Shown: positions 26,201 to 34,861 of the stretch, piece after piece
Position numbering within the stretch: the first letter of the stretch is position 1
How the letters are laid out: each line of letters starts with the position of its first letter
NCBI GenBank assembly: GCA_043228905.1
Contig: JBHGNT010000021.1
Coordinates: 2,356,001 to 2,420,000, forward strand
DNA from: Azolla caroliniana
Taxonomy: Eukaryota; Polypodiophyta
DNA: 64,000 nucleotides
Direction: 5' to 3'
Translations under genes and position numbers: made by a program
The notes under the pieces: model-generated
What the model was told of the DNA's origin: nothing
The model's input: the letters and a program-made list of their open reading frames with translations, nothing else
Database searches by the model: none

Positions 26201-26422
26201 GTGTATCATGCCAGAACAAACCTGTTGTGGAGTATTGAAGCCAGGGGGTTCTTGAAAAACGTCTGCATCCAAAGGCATGTCAAAGGAAGCCTCTCGGGGG
26301 CGCACAAACTGGCTAGTAAGACCTCTTCCCTTTCTCTGAGCGCATACCATGTGTGAAGAAAAGACAATTGCCATGATTATCGTCAACATGAGCCACACAA
26401 TTGCTTCTCGACACCGTGCCAT
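20204..26422 (-). CDS. PAP: Purple acid phosphatase, 8 exons, 469 aa, intact
   Basis: Binuclear metallophosphatase, secreted or vacuolar, releasing phosphate from organic esters. Exons: 26222-26422, 22614-22817, 22383-22494, 22032-22255, 21396-21534, 21095-21315, 20844-20965, 20204-20390. All introns are GT/AG with consistent phases and the sum is 470 codons including stop, the usual size for the plant 55-kDa class. The start at 26422 has a strong context (A at -3, G at +4). Residues 1-28 look like a signal peptide ([21 protein letters not shown]). The N-terminal domain carries [16 protein letters not shown] and [11 protein letters not shown]. Metal-ligand motifs in order: [23 protein letters not shown] and GHVHAFER, all with the key Asp, Tyr, Asn and His residues. 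The C-terminus has [20 protein letters not shown]. Closest in pattern to PAP10/12/26-type enzymes; the exact orthologue is not resolved. Phosphate regulation cannot be seen from sequence. Confidence 0.95.
23370..24190 (+). mobile_element. Decayed LINE fragment in PAP intron 1
   Basis: The + strand reads [11 protein letters not shown] near 23411-23445, then [16 protein letters not shown] near 23555-23605, then [13 protein letters not shown] near 23700-23740, and an L-YNTEVW-like segment near 23838-23860: reverse transcriptase order of a LINE, with several stops and frameshifts. It is antisense to the PAP gene. The rest of this 3.4 kb intron (22818-23369 and 24191-26221) shows nothing I recognise beyond a short CAT repeat near 25536-25556. 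Confidence 0.7.
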
Positions 26423-27185
26423 ACTATGCTTAGTGTGTATCTTTAACAAGATCTTCCTTTGCCACCTTATTTCTGCTAATCATTGATTTGCCAATGTAAC
26501 AGTTTACCATCTAACATTTTCTAGTATTGTTCTGATTTGGAAAAACTAAATTTACAATCACATTTATTTGTTTGCTTTCTTTTTCCCAGTGTGCAAATCC
26601 AACAAAACTATATAGATATATGCTTCAAATTAAATCCATTCAATCATCCATCTTCAATACGGAAAAGTTAAGCCTGAACATATGTACGTGCATGCAGCCT
26701 CAACTACATATATACATACATATGTACATCGGTACATAAATGCATACATACACACATATTGATAGAGACAAACATGCGTACATACATTGCCTCTGGCCAA
26801 TGAAAATTAGACTCTCATGTATTCATACATTCTTGCATGCATACACATCTCTATATGCAAATATACACATATATTTATATGCATACATCAACATACACAC
26901 ATGTACAACGAAAAGCCAATCTTTTGTGCTGAGGAGGAATTTTTAACAGATCCCAACTTTCACGCGATCCACAGAGTTGTTGAGAGAACCATCATACAAA
27001 ACATGTAAGCACAAAAGAAAGATATAAAGAAAAGAACACGCAAAGAAGAAGAAGAAGAAGAAAGATCAATAAACATGCAATTAAGTCATGATTGCAGGAA
27101 CGAATTGCAAAGATCGGAAAAGTACCTGGTGAGTGGGGGGGGTGAAGCCTCGTCTGATCTCTTGTTATCTGCGGGAGGGATGATT
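26423..27185. other. PAP upstream region with ACAT-type repeats
   Basis: Presumed promoter and leader of PAP. A degenerate ACAT/TACATA low-complexity stretch occupies about 26690-26910. No other gene is recognised. Confidence 0.5.
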
Positions 27186-27373
27186 CAACCCCTGTATATA
27201 TATATATATATATATATACTATGATTATATCATTCATTACGTTTGTTGCTTTACTCCTCCTCCTCCTCCTCCTACTCCATGGGAGACTAGAAAGAAGGTC
27301 ATGGGTTCAATCCCTAACATTCCACACTTGGTATCTAGTAAAAATTAAGAGGATATATATATATATATATATA
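27186..27373. repeat. Two TA arrays flanking a SINE-like unit
   Basis: TA dinucleotide arrays at about 27195-27218 and 27354-27373. Between them is a + strand tRNA-like stretch with a perfect B-box match (GGTTCAATCCC near 27304-27314); an A-box is not convincing. Confidence 0.55.
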
Positions 27374-27384
27374 TGGAGTAATAG

Positions 27385-27440
27385 AGACGTGAGGTCTCGA
27401 ACCCGAGACGTTAAGCTAATTACTATAGAGCTAGATAGAT
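27385..27440 (-). repeat. tRNA-derived SINE-like head
   Basis: On the minus strand TAGCTCTATAGTAATTAG resembles an A-box region and GGTTCGAGACC is a perfect B-box, about 30 nt apart. The acceptor stem does not pair, so it is not a tRNA gene. Confidence 0.5.
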
Positions 27441-27819
27441 AGGTAGATAGATTCTATTATCGTCCTCGGAGGTCAAATATGACCTATGAGACCAACAAAT
27501 ATTACACTTCACGTCATACATGCGAAAATGAGTTGCGACTCTCAATGTTTCAATAACTTTATTAATGAATGTTGCAATCAAGAATTCACATTGTGGTTGT
27601 GAGAGAAATTCGTGCCAGGATTGGGCTTGGTCGAAGATGTGTGGAAAGCACGATCGAATATGATCAAAGGCAATGCATTGTATCAAAGTCTGATACTCAA
27701 ACTCTCGAACTTGTTTAGGGCAAAGTGTTCCTAGTCAACCACTCTTATCACTTGTGCCCCAACACCTTGTCTCGCATCACAATGCATGTGAGCTAAGTCG
27801 CATGGAAGCAATGGTTCCA

Positions 27820-27840
<21 letters not shown>
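27441..27840 (-). mobile_element. LINE 3'-end fragment
   Basis: The minus strand encodes TIASMRLSSHA, then CETRCWGTSDKSG near 27770, then EYQTLIQCIAFDHIRSCFPH near 27650-27695 and FLSQPQCEFLIATFINK. The same kind of segment closes the LINE at 1800-3995 (its EYHTLIQ stretch and the GSYLTS-like stretch after it), so the two are probably related copies. Broken by stops. Confidence 0.6.

Positions 27841-27856
<16 letters not shown>
27822..27856. repeat. GA microsatellite
   Basis: Uninterrupted GA dinucleotide run. Confidence 0.9.
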
Positions 27857-27860
<4 letters not shown>

Positions 27861-28488
27861 CCATGCCCCCTTCTTGTTTGTCATCTATCAGTCACCATCT
27901 TCATCTAAGAAAGACCACCTTTGAGAGACTTATGTAGTTCTCAAGCTTCATGAACATTTAATTCTCATGAACTTCTTGTCAAATTTGCATAAGCTTATTG
28001 ATACTAAATCCTTTTCTCCCCTTTTTTTGGTTCAATATTATGTTCTTGGCTTTAGTCCTCGTCACGTGTTTGCTTGGAGTATCAATTGTGTGGGTAGTGC
28101 TTTCAGCTCGAAAAGACTTGACACACAACTTGCAAACAATGTGGACGCACTTATGAAAGCATATTACATTGGTTATGGACACATGTCCAATTAACATATA
28201 CTTTCCTTCCTACTTGATTACTATTTACAACGACAATTTAGCAATTTTAGTTTTGGTATGTTTCGTTGGATTTCTAGTTACTAAGCTTGTGACCCAACCA
28301 TTTGTTCATTTGGTAAAAATTTGGGCTTTATGGGAATTTCTTCATTTGGTCAAAATTATAATATTAAAGACATTTTTCTATTTATTATATTTTCTTATTA
28401 GCATATGCTAGCTTTCCCCATCTACTAGAGCTTTTTAATCCTGAACTTTGATGCCTTTCAATATCCCCACTTTCATAAATATAAATGG
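27857..28488. other. AT-rich sequence without recognised gene
   Basis: Short open frames of AT-rich composition only. Nothing homologous to a known family is seen. Confidence 0.4.
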
Positions 28489-28896
28489 TAACGGTTTGGT
28501 TCGAGAGTGTCAAACTCAAACAATTCAAAACCGAACCGTTAAAAAAATTGAAACTTAAACTGAATAACGAAATTGTTTAAAGTGAAACTATTTAAACCGA
28601 ACTGTTACAAAAAATTCAAGTGCAAACCAAACGGTTTGAGAGACTTTCAAACCTTTAAACAATTAGAACCAGGGTTTCTCAGTTCAGTTTTGGTTTTCAA
28701 ATTACGTCAAAAATCAAATATTCATATTTTAATTTTAAAAAATTTAAAATTTTCAAATGTTAATTTTTTAAACCGTTTGAACCGCAGTTTCAAATTGTTC
28801 AAACCAATAAAGGCTCGAACCAAACCGGTAAAACCCCAAAATCAAACAGTTTACTAAAACTTGAACTTGAACCGAACAGAACCGTTTAAACCGTTA
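28489..28896. mobile_element. Palindromic MITE-like / foldback element
   Basis: A 408-bp AT-rich stretch starting TAACGGTTTGGTTCGAG and ending AACCGTTTAAACCGTTA, so both ends share the terminal inverted TAACGGTTT. The interior is full of AAACCG / CGGTTT words in both orientations and can fold back on itself. No coding capacity. A target duplication is not clear. Confidence 0.5.
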
Positions 28897-29149
28897 AGCC
28901 GTAATTTCGTGGTGTCGTGATGTGGCGTGTCGAGTGTGGGAAAAGCCGGTACAAAAGGGCTAAGGTGCGAATGTGCAATGTGTGTGCACGCAAGGGCAAT
29001 TTATTTGTGCACATGCACAAATAAAATGGTGCAAAAGAAATGGAAGAGGAAGGGTGACCAAAATCGTGGGGGTGGGAAAAGTAAGAGGGAGGAGAGATAA
29101 AAAGTAGGAGAGAGAATCAAACACTATATATTTATAATCAAACACTATA
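28897..29149. other. Short gap, nothing recognised
   Basis: AT-rich to mixed sequence with no coding signal. Confidence 0.4.
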
Positions 29150-29270
29150 TAAATGGGAGGGAATGGCTTAGTGATTAGAGGTGCACGGTTCAAATCCAAC
29201 TTGATAATACAGCGTGATTTAGTGAGACCTACTCCTTTTTTGCATTAAATACAAAAGTGCTCCTATAAAA
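29150..29270 (+). repeat. tRNA-derived SINE-like element (best example in the window)
   Basis: A-box TGGCTTAGTGA (one mismatch to TRGCNNARNGG) at about 29164-29174 and a perfect B-box GGTTCAAATCC at about 29189-29199. Spacing is normal for a Pol III promoter. The tRNA-like head is followed by unrelated sequence, as in a SINE. It is not a tRNA gene because the acceptor arms do not pair. Confidence 0.6.
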
Positions 29271-29645
29271 GGAGGTCGAGGGGGCTCATTTTGAGGGGAC
29301 TTTTTGAGGAGGATGAGACTATCGCCATTTTCGTTTCGAGAGCTCTTCATCTTAACCAAACCATTGCCGATTGTTATTCATAAGCCCTATATTACAAAAA
29401 ACAATAAAGGAAGAAGGAAGTTGTGAAGATGGGTAAATTCCAGAAAATAAGATAAGGGAGTATTTTGACATTAAAGAAAAGTATTACATGAGGGTCATTC
29501 CCCTAATGTCCATAAAATAGTCTCCTCTCCTTTGTGCACTCAAGCTACCTAAATAACCATCCACTCAACTACTTGACTACTAATATCTCTAACCACGCCC
29601 AACAACTCTTTGATTAATTTCTCCAATCCTAACTACTCCATAACA
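29271..29645 (-). other. Possible 3' LTR of the decayed chromovirus to the right
   Basis: At 29645 the + strand reads CCATAACA followed by CTCTCCCA. On the minus strand this is a purine-rich tract (GGGAGAG) followed by TGTTATGG, the layout expected at a polypurine tract/LTR boundary. The far end of this LTR is not defined. No gene is seen. Confidence 0.35.
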
Positions 29646-32241
29646 CTCTCCCACGATGCGAAGAGTTTCATCCTCAAAACAGAAGAAACTATTATAATGA
29701 CATGACTCGCTAAATTTGAAAACATAATAAGAAAGAGAAAAACAATGGCAAAAGTGGTATTACCATAGATGCAACAAGCAATGTCTAAGCCCTTGCCATT
29801 CTACTACTAATTATATATATAGGTTGTAGTAACAAGTGCACAAGATCCATGTGGCTTCCAAAAGTGGTCACCCTTTCCAATTCATAAAAAAATTTGTATT
29901 TCCATTGCACACTTGTTGTTTTAAAATTGCTTCAAGTTCTTCAATTCTTCATGTAGATTAGTCTTCTAGCTCCCATGTTTATCTCCTGAAATCTTCTAAG
30001 CAAATTTACACGAAACATATCATGCACCTTGATGGAACTAGGCAATTTCATCCTATATGTAACTCCATTGAACTTTATAGTACTTCATATGGTCTGTAAT
30101 AATGATGGTTAAATTTGGATGAGTCGTCCAAGAAATGGCCAATGAGTCGCACTAACAAGGACCAAATCGTCTTTGAAATATTCGATGTGTTGACATTTTT
30201 TGTCGATTGCTTGAACCATTCGTCCCTTCGATGTTGTAGTCATTATTGTGTAGCCCGCATTGTTGCTTGTCAATCTGCTAGAAAAAGGTCAACATTAGAC
30301 TCTTTAATTTGATCTCGAATCGCATAAGAGGCCAAAGCCAACGGTGTAAGAACTTGCTTCCATGTGGCTAATTCAATAGGAGAAAAACCAATGGCAGAAT
30401 GTTTAGATAAATTATGACAAATTTCCAACATGTCGATATGTTCCACCCAATCTTTCTGATCTGCTTGCACATAAGAACAAATTTAGTCTACAAGACTCTG
30501 ATTTACCCTTTCCATTTGGCCATCTGTTTGGTAATGAGCCATAGAAGACATTTGGAGTTGTGTGTCTAGAATTTTGAAAAGTTCATGCCAAAATCATATA
30601 GTAAAACGTGGATCCCTATTTGACATGATAGCCACAAGCATAACATGATATTTAAATATGTTTTTGAAGAACAATTTTGGTACTTGGAGAGGGTTGTGAG
30701 AGGTTGTTTTGCTTGTTTAGAGAATTAGTTGAGGACCACCATGATAGCATTATAGTGTCTCAACATGGGCAAATCCACTATGAAATCCATACTCACCACA
30801 TCCCATGGTTGGGTGGGATTGGCATGGGCTGTAGTAAGAGATATGGTCTTCCACACCGAGCTTTGACTTGTTGGCATGTCAAACAAGATTGGATGTAGTC
30901 TTTTACATCCAACTCCATATGGGGCCCACAAAAATGTTGTCAAATGTTGTAAGTGTTCGATGAATACCATCGTGCCCTGCCATCTTACAATCATGTGCTT
31001 CCTGAAAAATTAGTGCCTTAATTTCCCTTACATTACGTACAAACCATTTATCATGTACCACTAATAAACCTTGTTGCATTCCTTGTCACCCATGGGCCGC
31101 ACGTCGCAATTCCTTACCTGAAGTCAGTTGTTGTGTGTAGGGATCACATTGTTGAGTTGTTCGAATGTCTTGTAGCAAAGAAGCATCCGAAATCATTGAA
31201 ATGGTACATACATGAGGCATTCAACTTAAAGCATCCAACATAATAATTAGAGGACCACTTTTATGGTTGATGCAGGAGTCAAATTCTGTTAGAAAATATT
31301 GCCAACGAGCTTGTTTAGGAGACAACTTCGACTGCGATTGAAAATAATACAAGGATATATTATCCGTGATTACTTTAGTAAATTGATCTTGGACATAATG
31401 ATGCCATTTGTGTAAGGCATAGATGATGGCAAGCATTTCTTTCTCATGAGTCGACCACCTAGCTTCAATCTCTAAAAATTACTTGGATTCATAAGCAACT
31501 AGGTATCCGTCATGTATCAAAACTACACCATAAGCCACATCAAAAAGCATCTTTATGGATTTCAAATGATTTGGTAAAATCGAGTAACTTAAGCAACAAT
31601 TGCGAACAAACTGCTTCTTTGAGTTTCTTGAAAGCACCTTGTTGTACTGATATCCATTTAAAACTTGTTTTAGCTTTAGTTAGGTTAGTTAGGGGGCTGC
31701 AATCACACTAAAATGCTTGATGAACGTATGCACATATTGCATGAATCCTCCAAATTGTTGGACTTCCACAGTTTTAGTAGGATTGGCCATCTTTGTATTG
31801 CATCCACCTCGGTTGTGTCCATGTGAAGGCCATGTTTCCCTACCTGGAAACCTAAGAAGATAATATCTTATACTTCAAATTTATATTTTTCGGGGTTAGC
31901 ATAGAATTTATTTTTTGGGAGTGGCAAGATTTACAACACCTTCCAAACATGTACCATGTGTTCTTCCGATGTTTTGCTATAAATGAGTAAATCATCAATG
32001 TATAAGATGACAATCACGAAAATAGATCATTGCCCACGCAACTAAATGTTGTTGGTGCACGCGTGAGCCCAAAACTCATAACCAGCCATTCATAATTTTC
32101 ATACCTCGTCTAAAAAGTTGTTTTCTCAATGTCTTCTTCAAAAACTGCGTTTGGTGATATCCGAACCTTAGGTTGATGCGAGTAAAAAATTGTGCGCTTG
32201 CCAATTGATCTAGTAAGGCATCAACAATTGACAATGGGTAT
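29646..32241 (-). mobile_element. Decayed Ty3/gypsy chromovirus pol (RT, RNase H, integrase, chromodomain)
   Basis: Read on the minus strand from right to left. Reverse transcriptase at ~32240-31950 has YPLSIVDALLDQL and the catalytic LYIDDLLI near 31990-32010. RNase H at ~31436-31221 has HKWHHYVQDQFTKVITDN. Integrase core at ~30994-30725 has PWDVVSMDFIVDLP, and DWVEHIDMLEICHN lies at ~30470-30270. A VTYRMKLPSSIKVHDMF stretch sits near 30040-30080, and a chromodomain-like ELEAILKQQVCNGNTNFFMNW near 29870-29950 (slightly shorter here: EAILKQQVCNG). Numerous stops and frameshifts and AT-rich composition indicate great age. The right end is cut by the Copia LTR at 32242. Confidence 0.7.
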
Positions 32242-33446
32242 TGTTCAGCGAGCAAGCTCAATTGGATCTAGATCGGCATTCGGAAGGATGATCCGGATGG
32301 TATCTGGAAACAACTGGCCGGATCGGCGAGACGGATCGGAGAGCCGGATTCGAGTGGGAACCGGAAGCCTAGTAATAGCCTAAACTACTAGGTAATCATT
32401 GTCTCGTAGTTAGTGTAAGTCGCACGTAGGAATATTGAAGTACTTGTCAGTACTTCTGTCAGTCCTTTATGGACTTGTATAAATAGTGTTGTTTAGCACG
32501 TTGTATGTACAGAGTTGTAGAGTTATTTTTGAATAAACGTTTATGTTCTGCTCTCTCTGTCTCTCATGTGTATACTCTGTGTGTGTATTAAGCTTCTCCA
32601 TTAAACCTCTTATTCTTTGTTGCTATCCGGTTTTGTCTAATGCTTTCGCACGTTTACATTCACATGGTATCAGAGCGCGAGGGTTGAGAACCTTTGCAGC
32701 CGGCACCCTAGAACTCGGTAATAATAGATAGAGAGAAGATATGGACAGAGGAATGGCGAGTTCACTTCCAACAGAGAAGTTCGACCGGAGCAACTACACG
32801 TCTTGGTCATATAAAATGCACCAATACCTGCTGGGGCATGGGCATGGATATTGGAGCTTCGTGGAAGGAACAAATGAAGTAGCACCGGAGTCGTCACACA
32901 ATGACTTCATGGTATGGGAGCAAGGAGCGAGTTGAGTACTGTACTGCCTCGCGTCTTGTGTGCACGATCAAATGCTCAGCTACATTAAGGATGCAAAGAC
33001 GTCGAAGGAGGCTTGGGGAAATGTGAGGAAGATTTTCGCCGCGAGTACCACAGGCTGTAAGTTGTAGCTCCGGCAAGAGCTGAACAACATCCGGCAAAGA
33101 GACATATCGGTTATGGATTACACCACCAAGATAAAGGAGATTTGTGACGCACTCGGGTCCATCAACGTGATGGTGGACGAAGCCGAGATGGTACAAATCT
33201 GCCTTGGTGGTCTAGCGCAAAGGTACAAGTCAATCTGGACAACGATTTGCACCCGGGAGAAACCACCGTCTTTCTTCAACTTGCAATCGATGTTGATGGT
33301 CGAAGAAAACCACGCGAGTGGTGTTAAGCGCTTGGATTGCACCACAACCAGTCATGAATAAGAGCACATCAACAAGGACGTAGTATGTGTTGAAGGACCT
33401 ACGAAGAGGAAACGACAAGAGGAAAAGAGGCTAAGGGATGTCCAAG
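32242..33446 (+). mobile_element. Truncated Copia element: 5' LTR, primer site and gag
   Basis: LTR 32242-32664 (TGTTCAGC...TTCACA, TATA-like TATAAATAG near 32476). It is followed directly by TGGTATCAGAG, the initiator-Met tRNA primer-binding site, at 32665-32675. Gag starts at 32741 with MDRGMASSLPTEKFDRSNY and continues to IWTTICTREKPPSFFNLQ, the UBN2-type Copia gag. Two in-frame stops (TGA after EQGAS, TAG after TGCKL) are each one transition away from the Arg and Gln codons expected from the related element at 50606-56909. The copy is cut off at 33446 by another LTR, so no protease or pol remains. Confidence 0.8.
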
Positions 33447-33946
33447 TGTGAAAGGTCCATACCCTAAACGTGAATGTTATATAAACCACATAGTGGTGGC
33501 TTTGTAAGGGTTATTCCATTTGTAAAGATCTTCCTATTGATTAAGAGCTAGAGCTTCCTCTCCTCCTCCTTGTAACCTTTAAGCTTAAGAGAGATTAGTG
33601 AAGTGTTTAGTTAGAGAACACTAATCTCTCTTCCTTGTTGGTGCTAGACCTCTTAGCAAAGAGGGTTAATAAACATATTCATTACTCTTATTGTCTATAT
33701 TCATTACCCTATTTTCTATGAGAGCGAGCTTGAGAGAGTGAGAGAGATATCGTGCTTAATCATCTATTAATCGTTAAGTGAGTGTGAGGCTCGGAGGTGT
33801 TTGACAACCATCTCCGCCCGATTTGTCTGAACTCCACAAACGACATCGAGGAGCTAACTCCATCGATACATAGATCCTACACATCTATTTGGCGTTGCTA
33901 TCGGGGATACGACCGATGCTTGAAGCTGATTTCGAGTGGTCAAAAA
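33447..33946 (+). mobile_element. Ty3/gypsy-type LTR with adjacent primer-site region, fragment
   Basis: Starts TGTGAAAGGTCC and ends near 33882. It is followed by ATTTGGCGTTGCTATCGGGG, a slightly decayed version of the ATTTGGCGCCGTTGCCGGGG sequence that follows many plant Ty3 5' LTRs. It is truncated at 33947 by the next LTR, so no coding region is left. Confidence 0.55.
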
Positions 33947-34851
33947 TGACGGGAACTAAAACGCTCCTTATGCGCAACGCTCGGCCACAACCGAGCTTAG
34001 AATCATACACAGAAAACGGGAAATAAATGCACGACACAATGAAGAGAAGAGTACATAGGATGTTTACGTGGAAAACCCAAACTAGGGAAAAACCACGGCA
34101 GCCCACAGGCTGCAAACTATCACTATGTTAGAATGTACAACAGTGAGTTCACGGAGGCAACGACCTCGTGCTCACGATCTTTGCCACAGGCGGCGGTTTC
34201 AATAGAGGCAACGACCTCTTTCTCTCTCTGTACACGGTTATGCGCTATCTCTCTTCTTGCACCAACAAGAATAACAACACACACTAAAAGTTTGCCCTAA
34301 GTCATATTTATACTAATATGACTTTTCAGCTATTTACAAATATAGCCTCGATGGACTCTCAGAAACATATTTATGAATATGTCTCTTCATCCGGTGAGCA
34401 CTCCTCATCGGGTCTTCACCATCCGGCTCTCCGTAGCTGGGTACTCCTCATCCGGTTCTCACCGGGTCTGCATCATCCGGCTCTCCGTAGCCGGGTACTC
34501 CTCATCCGGTTCTCACCAGGTCTGCACCATCCGGCTCTCCGTAGTCGGGTACTCCTCATCCGGTTCTCACCGGGTCTGCACCATCCGGCTCTCCGTAGCC
34601 GGGTACTCCTCATCCGGTTCTCACCGGGCTTGCACCATCCAACTCTCCGTAGCCGGGTACTCCTCATCCGGTTCTCACCGGGCCTGCACCATCTGGCTCT
34701 CCGTAGCCGGGTACTCCTCATCTGGTTCTCACCGGGTCTGCACCATCCGACTCTCCGTAGCTGGGTACTCCTCATCCGGCTCTCCGTAGCCGAGTTTGTT
34801 CATCAGCATTGTTCTTCTCCCTTCCCATCCGGAGGGACCTGTCTCCCAACA
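33947..34851 (-). repeat. Copia LTR (left copy, 905 bp)
   Basis: TGACGGGAACTAAAACGC to GTCTCCCAACA on the + strand. It holds a seven-copy 54-bp array at about 34441-34790. Closely similar to the solo LTR at 52050-52867. Confidence 0.85.
34428..34795. repeat. 54-bp LTR array with a hairpin in each unit
   Basis: Units begin GTACTCCTCATCCGG at 34441, 34495, 34549, 34603, 34657, 34711 and 34765. Each contains CCGGCT-CTCCGT-AGCCGG (with some substitutions), a 6-bp stem and 6-nt loop. It sits in the U3 part of the LTR. The long open frames across it follow from the unit being a multiple of three and do not look like genes. Confidence 0.9.
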
Positions 34852-34861
34852 AACTCCCCCT

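Noticed and set aside
28169-28411. Hydrophobic 80-codon open frame as a membrane protein
   Set aside because: AT-rich sequence gives Ile, Leu and Phe by chance; no homology or gene context.
29150-29270. A functional tRNA gene
   Set aside because: A- and B-boxes are good but acceptor and anticodon arms do not pair; a SINE head fits better.
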